Source of the DNA: Comamonas suwonensis
Lineage (GTDB): Bacteria; Pseudomonadota; Gammaproteobacteria; Burkholderiales; Burkholderiaceae_C
NCBI RefSeq assembly: GCF_012844455.2
Contig: NZ_JABBCQ020000020.1
Coordinates: 1-64,000 of the forward strand
Direction of reading: 5' to 3'
Length of the DNA stretch: 64,000 nucleotides
Shown here: piece after piece, positions 18,131 to 25,763 of the stretch
Numbering within the stretch: position 1 is the first letter of the stretch
Layout: each line of letters opens with the position of its first letter
The notes under the pieces: generated by a model
The model's input: the letters and a program-made list of their open reading frames with translations, nothing else
Told to the model about the DNA's origin: nothing
The model's database searches: none
Translations under genes and position numbers: made by a program

Positions 18131-18754
18131 ATGAAGTTGCTTGCCTCTTTGCTGACTGCTGTTATTTTCGCAGCACCTGCCTTTCCTGCATTTTCTGCGG
18201 GAGAAACACCTGTTAAAGCAGATGCTGCCAAAGGGCAAGCCAGTTATGGGGCGGTTTGCGCCTCCTGCCATGCTGCTGATGGCAATTCAACCATTCCCCT
18301 GCAGCCCAAGCTGGCAGGGCAACACCCAGAGTATCTGGTCAAACAACTGCGCGAGTTTAAAGACGGCAAGCGCAATGATCCAGTAATGAAGGGCTTTGCC
18401 TCGTCGCTGAGCGATGGTGATATGAAGAATATCTCCGCCTGGCTGCACACTCAGGCCCCCAAGAATGGGTTCTCCAAGGACAAGGATTCGATTGCCTTGG
18501 GTGAGCGCATTTACCGTGGTGGTATTCAGGAGCGCCAGGTTGCGGCCTGCGCTGGCTGCCACAGCCCCAACGGTGCAGGTATTCCGGCCCAGTACCCTCG
18601 TCTGTCGGGTCAGCATGCTGATTACACCGTTAAAACACTGATCGCTTTCCGCGATGGTCAGCGCACCAATAGCATTCCCATGGTTCAGGTTGCTGCAAAG
18701 CTTAATGATCGCGAAATCAAGGCCGTGGCAGACTATATAGCTGGCTTGCGTTAA
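18131..18754 (+). CDS. Cytochrome c4, dihaem
   Basis: Periplasmic dihaem electron carrier that passes electrons from the bc1 complex or other donors to terminal oxidases. 207 residues with a cleavable signal peptide ('MKLLASLLTAVIFAAPAFPA'). Two CxxCH haem sites, 'CASCHAADG' (residues 43-47) and 'CAGCHSPNG' (140-144), lie in two homologous halves, the c4 layout. Methionine axial ligands are likely in 'KGFASSLSDGDM' and 'TNSIPMVQVAAKL'. It lies directly before the cytochrome c maturation genes resB-ccsA, but a terminator-like hairpin at 18821 separates them. Confidence 0.93.
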   Translation: MKLLASLLTAVIFAAPAFPAFSAGETPVKADAAKGQASYGAVCASCHAADGNSTIPLQPKLAGQHPEYLVKQLREFKDGKRNDPVMKGFASSLSDGDMKNISAWLHTQAPKNGFSKDKDSIALGERIYRGGIQERQVAACAGCHSPNGAGIPAQYPRLSGQHADYTVKTLIAFRDGQRTNSIPMVQVAAKLNDREIKAVADYIAGLR

Positions 18755-18820
18755 AAATCCTTTTCACCAGATGCTGGGGTGACTCCGGGAACTTTCAGGC
18801 ATTTTTCATCCCCCAAGTCA

Positions 18821-18862
18821 GGCGGGCCCATCGGCTAGTTCAGCAGATGGCCCCGCCTTTTT
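18821..18862 (+). terminator. Terminator or attenuator between cytochrome c4 and resB
   Basis: Stem GGCGGGCCCATC / GATGGCCCCGCC (12 pairs, one mismatch), 13-base loop, then TTTTT. It ends 25 bases before the resB start and could set the ratio of cytochrome c4 to its maturation factors. Confidence 0.75.
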
Positions 18863-18886
18863 GCGTCCGGATACTTCAAATCGTTC

Positions 18887-21070
18887 ATGTCAGACCTTCC
18901 ACTTTCCGATCGTGACTCCTCCCGCTCACCGGCCGTGCGCGCGGCCACGGAGTTGCTGGGCTCCATGCGTTTTGCGATTTCACTGCTGACGGTGATCTGC
19001 ATTGCATCGGTCATTGGTACGGTGCTCAAGCAGCATGAGCCACTGGTCAACTACGTCAACCAGTTTGGCCCCTTCTGGGCCCAACTGTTTCTGGTGCTCA
19101 AGCTCAATGCGGTTTACAGCGCCTGGTGGTTCTTGCTGATTCTGGCGTTTCTGGTGATCAGCACCTCGCTGTGCGTGAGTCGCCATGCTCCCAAATATTT
19201 GGCTGATATCCGCAATTACAAGGAAAACATTCGCGAGCAAAGCCTGAAAGCCTTTGGTCACCGTGCCGAAGCTGATGTGCCCGGCAGCACCGAAGAAGCG
19301 GCCAAGCGCATTGGCCAGCAACTGGTAAAGGGTGGCTGGAAGGTCAAGATGCAGCAGCGTGATACGGCAGCAGGCCCCGGCACGGGCTGGATGCTGGCTG
19401 CCAAAGCGGGTTCTGCCAACAAGTTGGGTTATATCGCTGCGCACTCTGCCATTGTGCTGATCTGTATTGGCGGCCTGTTTGATGGTGACCTGGTGGTGCG
19501 CGCCCAGATGCTGCTGGGTGGCAAGACGCCATACACAGGCGGCGGCATGATTTCGGATGTAGCGCCTCAGCACCGCCTGTCCATCAAGAACCCGACGTTC
19601 CGCGGCAACCTCATGGTGTCTGAAGGAACGCAGTCGGGTACTGCTATCTTGAATCAATCAGACGGTATCTTGCTGCAAGAGCTGCCATTTTCGGTTGAGC
19701 TCAAAAAATTCATCGTGGAGTACTACTCCACCGGCATGCCCAAGCTGTTTGCCAGCGAAGTTGTGATTCATGACCGCGAAACCGGCGAAAAGCTGGAAAA
19801 GCGTATCGAAGTGAATCATCCGGCCAGCTACAAAGGCATTGAAATCTACCAAAGCAGCTTTGATGACGGCGGCTCCACCGTCAAGCTGCACGCTGTGCCT
19901 ATGGACGGCATTTCGCAGCCCTTTGATGTGGAAGGCGTGATCGGCAACTCCACCGAATTCGTGCGCAAGCTGGCCGATGGCTCGCAAGACAAGGTCACGC
20001 TGGAATACACAGCGCTGCGCACCATCAACGTCGAAAACTTTGGCGGACAGAACAAGGGCGGCGCGGCGGGCACTGATGTGCGCAAGGTTGACCTGAAGCA
20101 GGCGATTGATGAGCGTCTGGGCGCGGCCCACAAGACAACGGACAAGAAGGACTTGCGCAATATTGGCCCCAGTGTGGGCTACAAGCTGCGCGATGCCTCG
20201 GGCCAGGCGCGTGAGTTCCAGAACTACATGCTGCCGGTGGATACAGGCGAAGGTCAGCCTGTCTTCCTGCTGGGCGTGCGCGAGAACCCCGCCGAAGAGC
20301 TGCGCTATCTGCGTGTGCCTGCTGACCCCGAAGGCACGATGGACACCTTCCTGAACCTGCGCCAGGCCATGCAGAACAAGGCGCTGGCTGAAAAGGCCGC
20401 ACGCGCCTATGTGCAAAAGGCCGTGGATGTGTCCCGACCTGAACTGGCCGAGCCGCTGACCCAGTCCGCTCTCAAGGCACTGGAGCTGTTTGCCGGTCAG
20501 GACAGCAAGATCAAGGGCCCAGAGGGTAAGCCTCTGGGCGGTCTGCAAGCCATTTCCAATTTCATGGACAGCAATGTCCCTGAAGCTGAGCGCGAGCGCG
20601 CCGGCGAGGTGTTGGTGCGCATTCTGAACGGCGTGCTCTTCGAGCTGGCCCAGCAGGTGCGCCAGCAGGCCGGGCACAAGCCCTTTGAGAATGATGAAAA
20701 GACGCAGGCCTTCATGACCCAGTCTGTCTTCTCGCTTAGCGATGCCCAGTTCTACCCTGCGCCCGTGATCTTCATGATGAAGGACTTCACGCAGGTGCAG
20801 GCCAGCGTATTCCAGGTGGCACGCGCCCCTGGCAAGAATATTGTTTACCTGGGCTGCCTCTTCCTGATCATTGGCGTATTTGCCATGCTGTATGTGCGTG
20901 ACCGCCGTATCTGGATCTGGCTGACCCCATCGAATGGCGCAAGTCATGCCAATATGGCCTTGTCCACCAATCGCAAGACCATGGATGGCGACCGCGAATT
21001 CACCATGCTGGCCGATAAGCTAATCGGGGCCACACCCGTACAAAAGAAGACTCCCGGAGGTTCTGTATGA
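18887..21070 (+). CDS. resB: Cytochrome c biogenesis protein ResB (Ccs1)
   Basis: 727 residues. Together with CcsA it forms the system II haem lyase that moves haem across the inner membrane and attaches it to periplasmic CxxCH motifs. N-terminal membrane segments ('AISLLTVICIASVIGTVL', 'AWWFLLILAFLVISTSLCV') are followed by a third near 'LGYIAAHSAIVLICIGGLF', a large periplasmic domain of about 450 residues, and a last helix 'IVYLGCLFLIIGVFAMLY'. The ATG is followed by 'SDLPLSDRDSSRSPAVRA', a charged cytoplasmic tail. Four-base overlap with ccsA. Confidence 0.95.
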   Translation: MSDLPLSDRDSSRSPAVRAATELLGSMRFAISLLTVICIASVIGTVLKQHEPLVNYVNQFGPFWAQLFLVLKLNAVYSAWWFLLILAFLVISTSLCVSRHAPKYLADIRNYKENIREQSLKAFGHRAEADVPGSTEEAAKRIGQQLVKGGWKVKMQQRDTAAGPGTGWMLAAKAGSANKLGYIAAHSAIVLICIGGLFDGDLVVRAQMLLGGKTPYTGGGMISDVAPQHRLSIKNPTFRGNLMVSEGTQSGTAILNQSDGILLQELPFSVELKKFIVEYYSTGMPKLFASEVVIHDRETGEKLEKRIEVNHPASYKGIEIYQSSFDDGGSTVKLHAVPMDGISQPFDVEGVIGNSTEFVRKLADGSQDKVTLEYTALRTINVENFGGQNKGGAAGTDVRKVDLKQAIDERLGAAHKTTDKKDLRNIGPSVGYKLRDASGQAREFQNYMLPVDTGEGQPVFLLGVRENPAEELRYLRVPADPEGTMDTFLNLRQAMQNKALAEKAARAYVQKAVDVSRPELAEPLTQSALKALELFAGQDSKIKGPEGKPLGGLQAISNFMDSNVPEAERERAGEVLVRILNGVLFELAQQVRQQAGHKPFENDEKTQAFMTQSVFSLSDAQFYPAPVIFMMKDFTQVQASVFQVARAPGKNIVYLGCLFLIIGVFAMLYVRDRRIWIWLTPSNGASHANMALSTNRKTMDGDREFTMLADKLIGATPVQKKTPGGSV

Positions 21071-22401
21071 ACACCGCAACCACGACACTGACACTGAACG
21101 AAGGCTACCTCGCCCGCCGCAACTGGTTTGACTGGTTGTTTGCGGTCGTGGTGGTCGTGGGGCTGGGCTATGCGCTGCAGCGTTATGCCGCCTATATGGA
21201 CGTGTATGAGAAGGGCATCTTGCTTGCCGCCATACCGGCCATGATCTGGCTGGGCTGGTTCTGGCGACCGCTGGCCGTGCTGATGCTGACCGTGGCGGGC
21301 TTCTCGCTCATGGCTGTCGGCCTGTATCAGGGGGCCGAAGGCGGCGAGCTGGCGCGATCTGAAACGGTCTTTGGCCTGAAATACTTTCTTTCCAGCCAGT
21401 CCGCCATTCTGTGGATGAGCATGGTGTTCTTCATCAGCACCATCTTTTACTGGGTGGGCGTGTTTGCCAAGAGCGAGCAATCCGTCATGTCGCTGCTGGG
21501 CTCGCGCCTGGCGTGGCTGGCAGTGGTTCTGGCGCTGGTCGGCACCATGGTGCGCTGGTACGAGAGCTATCTGCTGGGTGCGGACATTGGTCACATTCCC
21601 GTCAGCAACCTCTACGAAGTGTTCGTGATGTTCTGCTGGATGACGGCTCTGTTCTATCTGTATTACGAGCAGCATTACGATACCCGCGCTCTGGGCGGCT
21701 TTGTGATGCTGGTCGTCAGCGCTGCTGTTGGCTTCTTGCTCTGGTACACGCTGGTGCGTCAAGCGCATGAAATTCAGCCTCTGGTGCCTGCCCTTAAAAG
21801 CTGGTGGATGAAGCTGCATGTACCTGCCAACTTCATTGGTTATGGCACGTTTGCGCTGTCGGCCATGGTGGCGTTTGCCTACCTCATCAAGCAGCAGGCG
21901 ACAGAGACCAAATGGTACAAGCTGGCCCCGCTGTGGTTGTTGGGCGTGGTGCTGTGCTTTGAACCCATCGTCTTTCGCAAGGGAGCGACTGAAAACGGCG
22001 GCAGCTACTGGATGGTGTACTTTGGCATCTCCGCGCTGATCGTGGCTGGCATCTTGCTGGCCCGCAAGCGTATTGCCGCACGTCTGCCTTCGTTCGAAAT
22101 TCTGGACGACGTGATGTACAAGGCCATTGCGGTTGGCTTTGCCTTCTTCACCATCGCCACGGTGCTGGGTGCGCTGTGGGCGGCTGAAGCATGGGGCGGC
22201 TACTGGAGCTGGGACCCCAAGGAAACCTGGGCGCTGATCGTCTGGCTCAACTACGCCGCCTGGCTGCACATGCGCCTGATGAAGGGCCTGCGTGGCACCA
22301 TCTCTTCCTGGTGGGCGCTGGCTGGACTGGCTGTCACCACCTTCGCCTTCCTGGGTGTGAACATGTTCCTGTCCGGTCTGCATAGCTACGGCGAGCTGTA
22401 A
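21067..22401 (+). CDS. ccsA: Cytochrome c biogenesis protein CcsA (ResC)
   Basis: 444-residue polytopic inner-membrane haem-handling protein, partner of ResB in system II. The tryptophan-rich WWD motif 'WGGYWSWDPKETWALIVWL' near the C-terminus is the haem-binding signature. It is flanked by conserved histidines, including those in 'MKLHVPANFIGYG' and 'WLHMRLMKG'. The start ATG overlaps the resB stop (ATGA), coupling the two proteins. The transcript runs into the composite hairpin at 22421. Confidence 0.95.
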   Translation: MNTATTTLTLNEGYLARRNWFDWLFAVVVVVGLGYALQRYAAYMDVYEKGILLAAIPAMIWLGWFWRPLAVLMLTVAGFSLMAVGLYQGAEGGELARSETVFGLKYFLSSQSAILWMSMVFFISTIFYWVGVFAKSEQSVMSLLGSRLAWLAVVLALVGTMVRWYESYLLGADIGHIPVSNLYEVFVMFCWMTALFYLYYEQHYDTRALGGFVMLVVSAAVGFLLWYTLVRQAHEIQPLVPALKSWWMKLHVPANFIGYGTFALSAMVAFAYLIKQQATETKWYKLAPLWLLGVVLCFEPIVFRKGATENGGSYWMVYFGISALIVAGILLARKRIAARLPSFEILDDVMYKAIAVGFAFFTIATVLGALWAAEAWGGYWSWDPKETWALIVWLNYAAWLHMRLMKGLRGTISSWWALAGLAVTTFAFLGVNMFLSGLHSYGEL

Positions 22402-22420
22402 GTATCGAACCAGGCACTCC

Positions 22421-22514
22421 AAAAAAAGGAGCTGCTTGCGCTTGAATCTGATAGGTTTCAATATCTTCTGGTATTGAAACCTATAGATAAAAGGCGTAAG
22501 CAGCTCCTTTTTTT
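22421..22514. repeat. Composite nested hairpin (repeat with a second perfect palindrome inside)
   Basis: The outer arms AAAAAAAGGAGCTGCTTGCG (22421-22440) and the matching segment ending in TTTTTTT (22494-22514) are those of the family repeat. Inside lies a perfect 13-bp stem ATAGGTTTCAATA (22451-22463) / TATTGAAACCTAT (22472-22484) with an 8-base loop. The A and T tracts make it a plausible bidirectional terminator after ccsA. Confidence 0.8.
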
Positions 22515-22564
22515 ATAGAACTGCAGGCGTGGAACTTTGCTGACTGGCGCTGCTCTGAAGTCAT

Positions 22565-22586
22565 AGGTACTCTGTTGTGAGTACCT
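22565..22586. promoter_or_regulatory. Inverted repeat immediately upstream of msrP
   Basis: Perfect 8-bp arms AGGTACTC (22565-22572) and GAGTACCT (22579-22586) around TGTTGT, ending 10 bases before the msrP ATG and touching its GGAG ribosome site. It could be an operator or a translation-controlling hairpin. Confidence 0.5.
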
Positions 22587-22596
22587 GGAGCACAAC

Positions 22597-23592
22597 ATGC
22601 TGATACGCAATAACAACCAAGGCTTTGTCCATTCGCTGAACAGCGAAATCACCTCGCAGACGCAATATCTGCAGCGACGAGCCTTTATGCAGACATTGGC
22701 CACGGGGGCCGCAGGCGCTGCACTGGCCAGTTGGGCCGGGCGCGATGCATTGGCGGCGGAGGCTGAGCGCGCTCACCTTCCGGCTCTGAAAGGCCAGCCC
22801 AGCAAGGTCTCAGGTGCAATGACGGTGGAAGCCGCCACGGCCTACAAAGACGCCACGAGCTACAACAACTACTACGAGTTCGGTCTGGATAAAGGCGAGC
22901 CGGTACGCAATGCCGGCACGCTGAAGACACGGCCGTGGACGGTACGCATCGAAGGTTTGGTGCAAAAGCCGCAGACGCTGGATATCGACAGCTTGCTCAA
23001 GCTCAGCGCACAGGAAGAGCGCATTTACCGCCTGCGCTGCGTAGAGGGTTGGTCCATGGTCATCCCGTGGGTGGGCTACTCGCTGTCTGAATTGCTCAAA
23101 AAGGTGCAGCCACTTTCCAGCGCCAAGTATGTGGAATTTGTCACCCTGGCTGACAAGGCGCAGATGCCGGGCCTTAGAAGTGGTGTGCTGGACTGGCCCT
23201 ACACCGAAGGATTGCGGCTGGATGAAGCCATGCACCCGCTGACGCTGCTGGCCTTTGGCATGTATGGCGAAGTACTACCCAACCAGAATGGCGCGCCGGT
23301 GCGGCTGGTTGTGCCATGGAAATACGGCTTTAAAAGCGCCAAGTCGCTGGTGGCGATTCGCCTGACGGACAAAGAGCCCGGAACCGCCTGGAACAAGGCT
23401 GCGCGCAATGAGTACGGTTTTTACTCCAACGTGAACCCCGAGGTTGATCACCCTCGCTGGAGCCAGGCCACCGAGCGCCGTATTGGTGAAGGCGGTTTGT
23501 TCGCCAAAAAGCGCAAAACCCTGATGTTCAACGGCTACGGTGATCAGGTCGCGCAGTTGTACGCCGGCATGGATTTGAAGAAGTTCTACTGA
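22597..23592 (+). CDS. msrP: Periplasmic methionine sulfoxide reductase, molybdoenzyme subunit MsrP (YedY)
   Basis: Repairs oxidised methionine in envelope proteins, using electrons from the membrane haem protein MsrQ. 331 residues. The N-terminus has a Tat signal with the twin arginine at '[19 protein letters not shown]' (residues 26-44), needed to export the folded molybdopterin protein. The molybdenum-ligating Cys is in '[15 protein letters not shown]' (about residue 148). '[19 protein letters not shown]' matches the cofactor-binding part. An AGGTAC palindrome sits just before the start. It overlaps msrQ by one base. Confidence 0.96.
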   Translation: MLIRNNNQGFVHSLNSEITSQTQYLQRRAFMQTLATGAAGAALASWAGRDALAAEAERAHLPALKGQPSKVSGAMTVEAATAYKDATSYNNYYEFGLDKGEPVRNAGTLKTRPWTVRIEGLVQKPQTLDIDSLLKLSAQEERIYRLRCVEGWSMVIPWVGYSLSELLKKVQPLSSAKYVEFVTLADKAQMPGLRSGVLDWPYTEGLRLDEAMHPLTLLAFGMYGEVLPNQNGAPVRLVVPWKYGFKSAKSLVAIRLTDKEPGTAWNKAARNEYGFYSNVNPEVDHPRWSQATERRIGEGGLFAKKRKTLMFNGYGDQVAQLYAGMDLKKFY

Positions 23593-24188
23593 TGCAGGCC
23601 TGGTTGCTCAAGCCCTGGGCCAAGCCGCTGGTCTTTACGCTGTGCCTGCTGCCCTTCGCATGGCTTTTCTATGCGGCCTCTACCGATGGGCTGGGAGCCA
23701 ACCCAGCAGAGGCTTTGCTGCGCCAGACCGGCGACTGGACTTTGCGTTTTCTCTGCATCGTGCTGGCGGTGACGCCGCTGCGTCAGCTCTCAGGCTGGAA
23801 TCTGCTGGTGCGTTACCGGCGCATGTTGGGCCTGTACGTGTTCTTCTACGCCTGCCTGCACCTGCTTTGCTATGCGTGGTTCGACATGGGGCTGGACTGG
23901 GGCGATATCGTGGCCGATATTCCCAAGCGCCCGTTTATTCTGGTGGGCTTCACCACCTGGCTGGTGCTGCTGGTGCTGGCTGCCACTTCGCCCAAGTTCG
24001 TGCTCAAGGCGCTCGGCGGCAAGCGCTGGCAGTGGCTGCACCGCGCGGTTTACGCCACGGTGCCGCTGGCACTGCTGCATTTCTTCTGGATGCGCGCTGG
24101 CAAGAACAACTTTGCCGAGGTGGCTGTTTATGCCGCCATTCTCAGTATTTTGCTTACCTGGCGTGCAGTGCGTGCTATCAAAAAATGA
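23592..24188 (+). CDS. msrQ: Haem-binding membrane subunit MsrQ (YedZ)
   Basis: 198-residue integral membrane b-type haem protein that passes electrons from the quinone pool or a flavin reductase to MsrP. About six hydrophobic segments are visible, from 'LVFTLCLLPFAWLFYAA' to 'VYAAILSILLTW'. Candidate haem-ligand histidines are in 'YACLHLLCYAWF', 'WQWLHRAVYATV' and 'ALLHFFWM'. The ATG shares a base with the msrP stop (TGATG), so translation is coupled. Confidence 0.94.
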   Translation: MQAWLLKPWAKPLVFTLCLLPFAWLFYAASTDGLGANPAEALLRQTGDWTLRFLCIVLAVTPLRQLSGWNLLVRYRRMLGLYVFFYACLHLLCYAWFDMGLDWGDIVADIPKRPFILVGFTTWLVLLVLAATSPKFVLKALGGKRWQWLHRAVYATVPLALLHFFWMRAGKNNFAEVAVYAAILSILLTWRAVRAIKK

Positions 24189-25016
24189 TTAACCTGCCAC
24201 GGCACGCAGTGGTGGGCGTACCTGGCGCGTGACCGGGTCAATCTCTGCACTGGGCAGCTGGTAGGCGCGTTGATCGAATAAGTCAATACCGCACTGCAAG
24301 CCTTCAAGCCAGTTGAAAAGATCGCCAATCGCCTGCTTGCCCATGATGGGCGCGCCATGCTGGGGCACGATCATTTCGATGGGCAGTTGACGCGCCATCT
24401 GAACCCACAGCCGCAAAATCTTATTGGAGACCATGTAGCGACGGTGGAAGCCTTCCATGCGTGCAATATGGGGTACTAGGTCGGTTACAGGCTTTTGTGC
24501 CTCAGCGCCGGTAGTCAGAGACACCCCTAAGTCGCCCGTAAACAGAATCTTGCTGATGGGGTCGTAGAAGTGGAAGTTGCCTTCTGCATGCAAAAAGTGT
24601 GCAGGCAGCAGTACCAGCTCGGTATTGCCCAGCGGCAGGCGGCCGCCTGCATCTGGCACACCGATCACGCGGTTCTCTGTCTTGCCTACTTTGGTGAAGT
24701 GAGGTGCAAAACGCTCCCAGATGCGCGAGATGACTAGCTGGGCGCGGGTGCTGGTCATCCAGCGGTCAAGCGAGGCGATGATGTCCGGGTCCGCATGCGA
24801 CGCGACCACATAGGCCAGTTTTTGCGGCGTAAAGTGGCGGGACATGCCCATGAACAACTCGTTGAAGGCCAGGTTACCACCGGGATCGATGATGGCACCT
24901 GTGCCGTTGTCAACGATCAGGAACTGATTGGCCTGAATGGCTTGACCGTCCTCTTCGATGAGGTCGGTGAACATCAGGCAGGCATGGGTTTTGTCGCGGT
25001 AAAGCTCTATGGGCAT
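24189..25016 (-). CDS. Metallo-beta-lactamase-fold protein of the diiron oxygen-binding (ODP/FDP-like) type
   Basis: 275 residues from 'MPIELYRDKTHACLMF'. The fold resembles the N-terminal domain of flavodiiron proteins. The metal motif is 'VVASHADPDIIASLDRW', in place of the usual HxExDH or HxHxDH. Further ligands are in 'LLPAHFLHAEGNFHFYD', 'LFTGDLGVSL' and 'VPQHGAPIMG'. There is no flavodoxin domain, so it matches stand-alone oxygen-binding diiron proteins rather than a full NO/O2 reductase. Its stop directly abuts msrQ on the other strand. A role in oxygen or NO sensing or detoxification is inference. Confidence 0.75.
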   Translation of the reverse strand: MPIELYRDKTHACLMFTDLIEEDGQAIQANQFLIVDNGTGAIIDPGGNLAFNELFMGMSRHFTPQKLAYVVASHADPDIIASLDRWMTSTRAQLVISRIWERFAPHFTKVGKTENRVIGVPDAGGRLPLGNTELVLLPAHFLHAEGNFHFYDPISKILFTGDLGVSLTTGAEAQKPVTDLVPHIARMEGFHRRYMVSNKILRLWVQMARQLPIEMIVPQHGAPIMGKQAIGDLFNWLEGLQCGIDLFDQRAYQLPSAEIDPVTRQVRPPLRAVAG

Positions 25017-25089
25017 GGCAGATTGTCAAAGGACAAGATGCCCCACTCTAGAGTTGAACCCTGAACAGAGTGTTGATGTTTATCAAGCC

Positions 25090-25344
25090 TCAGGGCTTGG
25101 TATCTGCCGCTACGGAGTTCTCTGCATCGCTCAGCGGTGAAGGCGTCACCACAGGCGCTGCTGTGCCTGGCGCTTTAGGAGACGAAATGCCCAGGGCTTC
25201 CGGCAAGGTAGCGCGGCCTTGAGCGGCTGGATCGGTCGGCAGATAGAGCGGGCCTTTTTGTCCACAGGCGGAAAGTGAAGCGATGGACGCCGCACAAGCT
25301 GCAAGGGCAATGCTCCTGACTAAAATTTGGGTGGCTTTCAACAT
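25090..25344 (-). CDS. lptM: Small lipoprotein, LptM/YifL-like
   Basis: 84 residues from ATG at 25344. The signal peptide '[20 protein letters not shown]' ends in a lipobox, followed by 'GQKGPLYLP', the hallmark of the LptM/YifL family. In E. coli LptM helps mature the LptD-LptE translocon by assisting disulfide formation. The remaining part is low-complexity, rich in Pro, Ala and Ser. It is divergent from cyaY, as in many proteobacteria (where lysA usually follows lptM; here it does not). Only 12 bases separate the two start codons, and no ribosome site is visible. Confidence 0.85.
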   Translation of the reverse strand: MLKATQILVRSIALAACAASIASLSACGQKGPLYLPTDPAAQGRATLPEALGISSPKAPGTAAPVVTPSPLSDAENSVAADTKP

Positions 25345-25356
25345 GGGCAAATTGTA

Positions 25357-25698
25357 ATGACTGACCTTGAATATCTGGACCGCGCTGATCAACTACTGAT
25401 GGCCGTGGAGCAATGCTGTGACCGCATCAACGACGAAACCGATGCGGACCTTGATGCACAGCGCGTGGGTGGCCTGGTGACACTGGTTTTTGAGAACCGT
25501 AGCCAGATTGTGATCAACCAGCAAAAGCCCTTGCACGAAATCTGGCTGGCAGCCAAGGCGGGCGGCTTTCACTACCGCTTTGACGAAGAGAAGAAGGCCT
25601 GGATGGACACCAAGGGCGCAGGCGAGTTCTTTGCCAACCTGACGCAATATGCAAGCGAGCAGTCGGCGATGTCGCTGGAATTCAAAGCGCTAGGCTGA
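25357..25698 (+). CDS. cyaY: Frataxin homologue CyaY
   Basis: Iron-binding regulator of iron-sulfur cluster assembly; interacts with IscS in the cytosol. 113 residues starting '[20 protein letters not shown]', with an acidic first helix ('[15 protein letters not shown]') that carries the iron-binding surface. The sheet residues '[18 protein letters not shown]' and '[16 protein letters not shown]' are typical. It starts 12 bases from the divergent lptM start codon, so its promoter must lie within the lptM coding sequence. It ends at the shared terminator at 25719. Confidence 0.95.
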   Translation: MTDLEYLDRADQLLMAVEQCCDRINDETDADLDAQRVGGLVTLVFENRSQIVINQQKPLHEIWLAAKAGGFHYRFDEEKKAWMDTKGAGEFFANLTQYASEQSAMSLEFKALG

Positions 25699-25718
25699 TA
25701 AATCTCAGGCACTGAATG

Positions 25719-25755
25719 AAAAAAGCCTGCCTCGATGAGAGGCAGGCTTTTATTT
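25719..25755. terminator. Bidirectional terminator between cyaY and mrcA
   Basis: AAAAAAGCCTGCCTC / GAGGCAGGCTTTTA with a short loop, A/T-rich on both sides. It lies 21 bases after the cyaY stop and just beyond the mrcA stop. Confidence 0.88.
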
Positions 25756-25763
25756 TTGCGGGC

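Noticed and set aside
20944-22461. 505-codon frame antisense to ccsA
   Set aside because: Overlaps a clear membrane protein gene; its His/Gln-rich translation has no family features.
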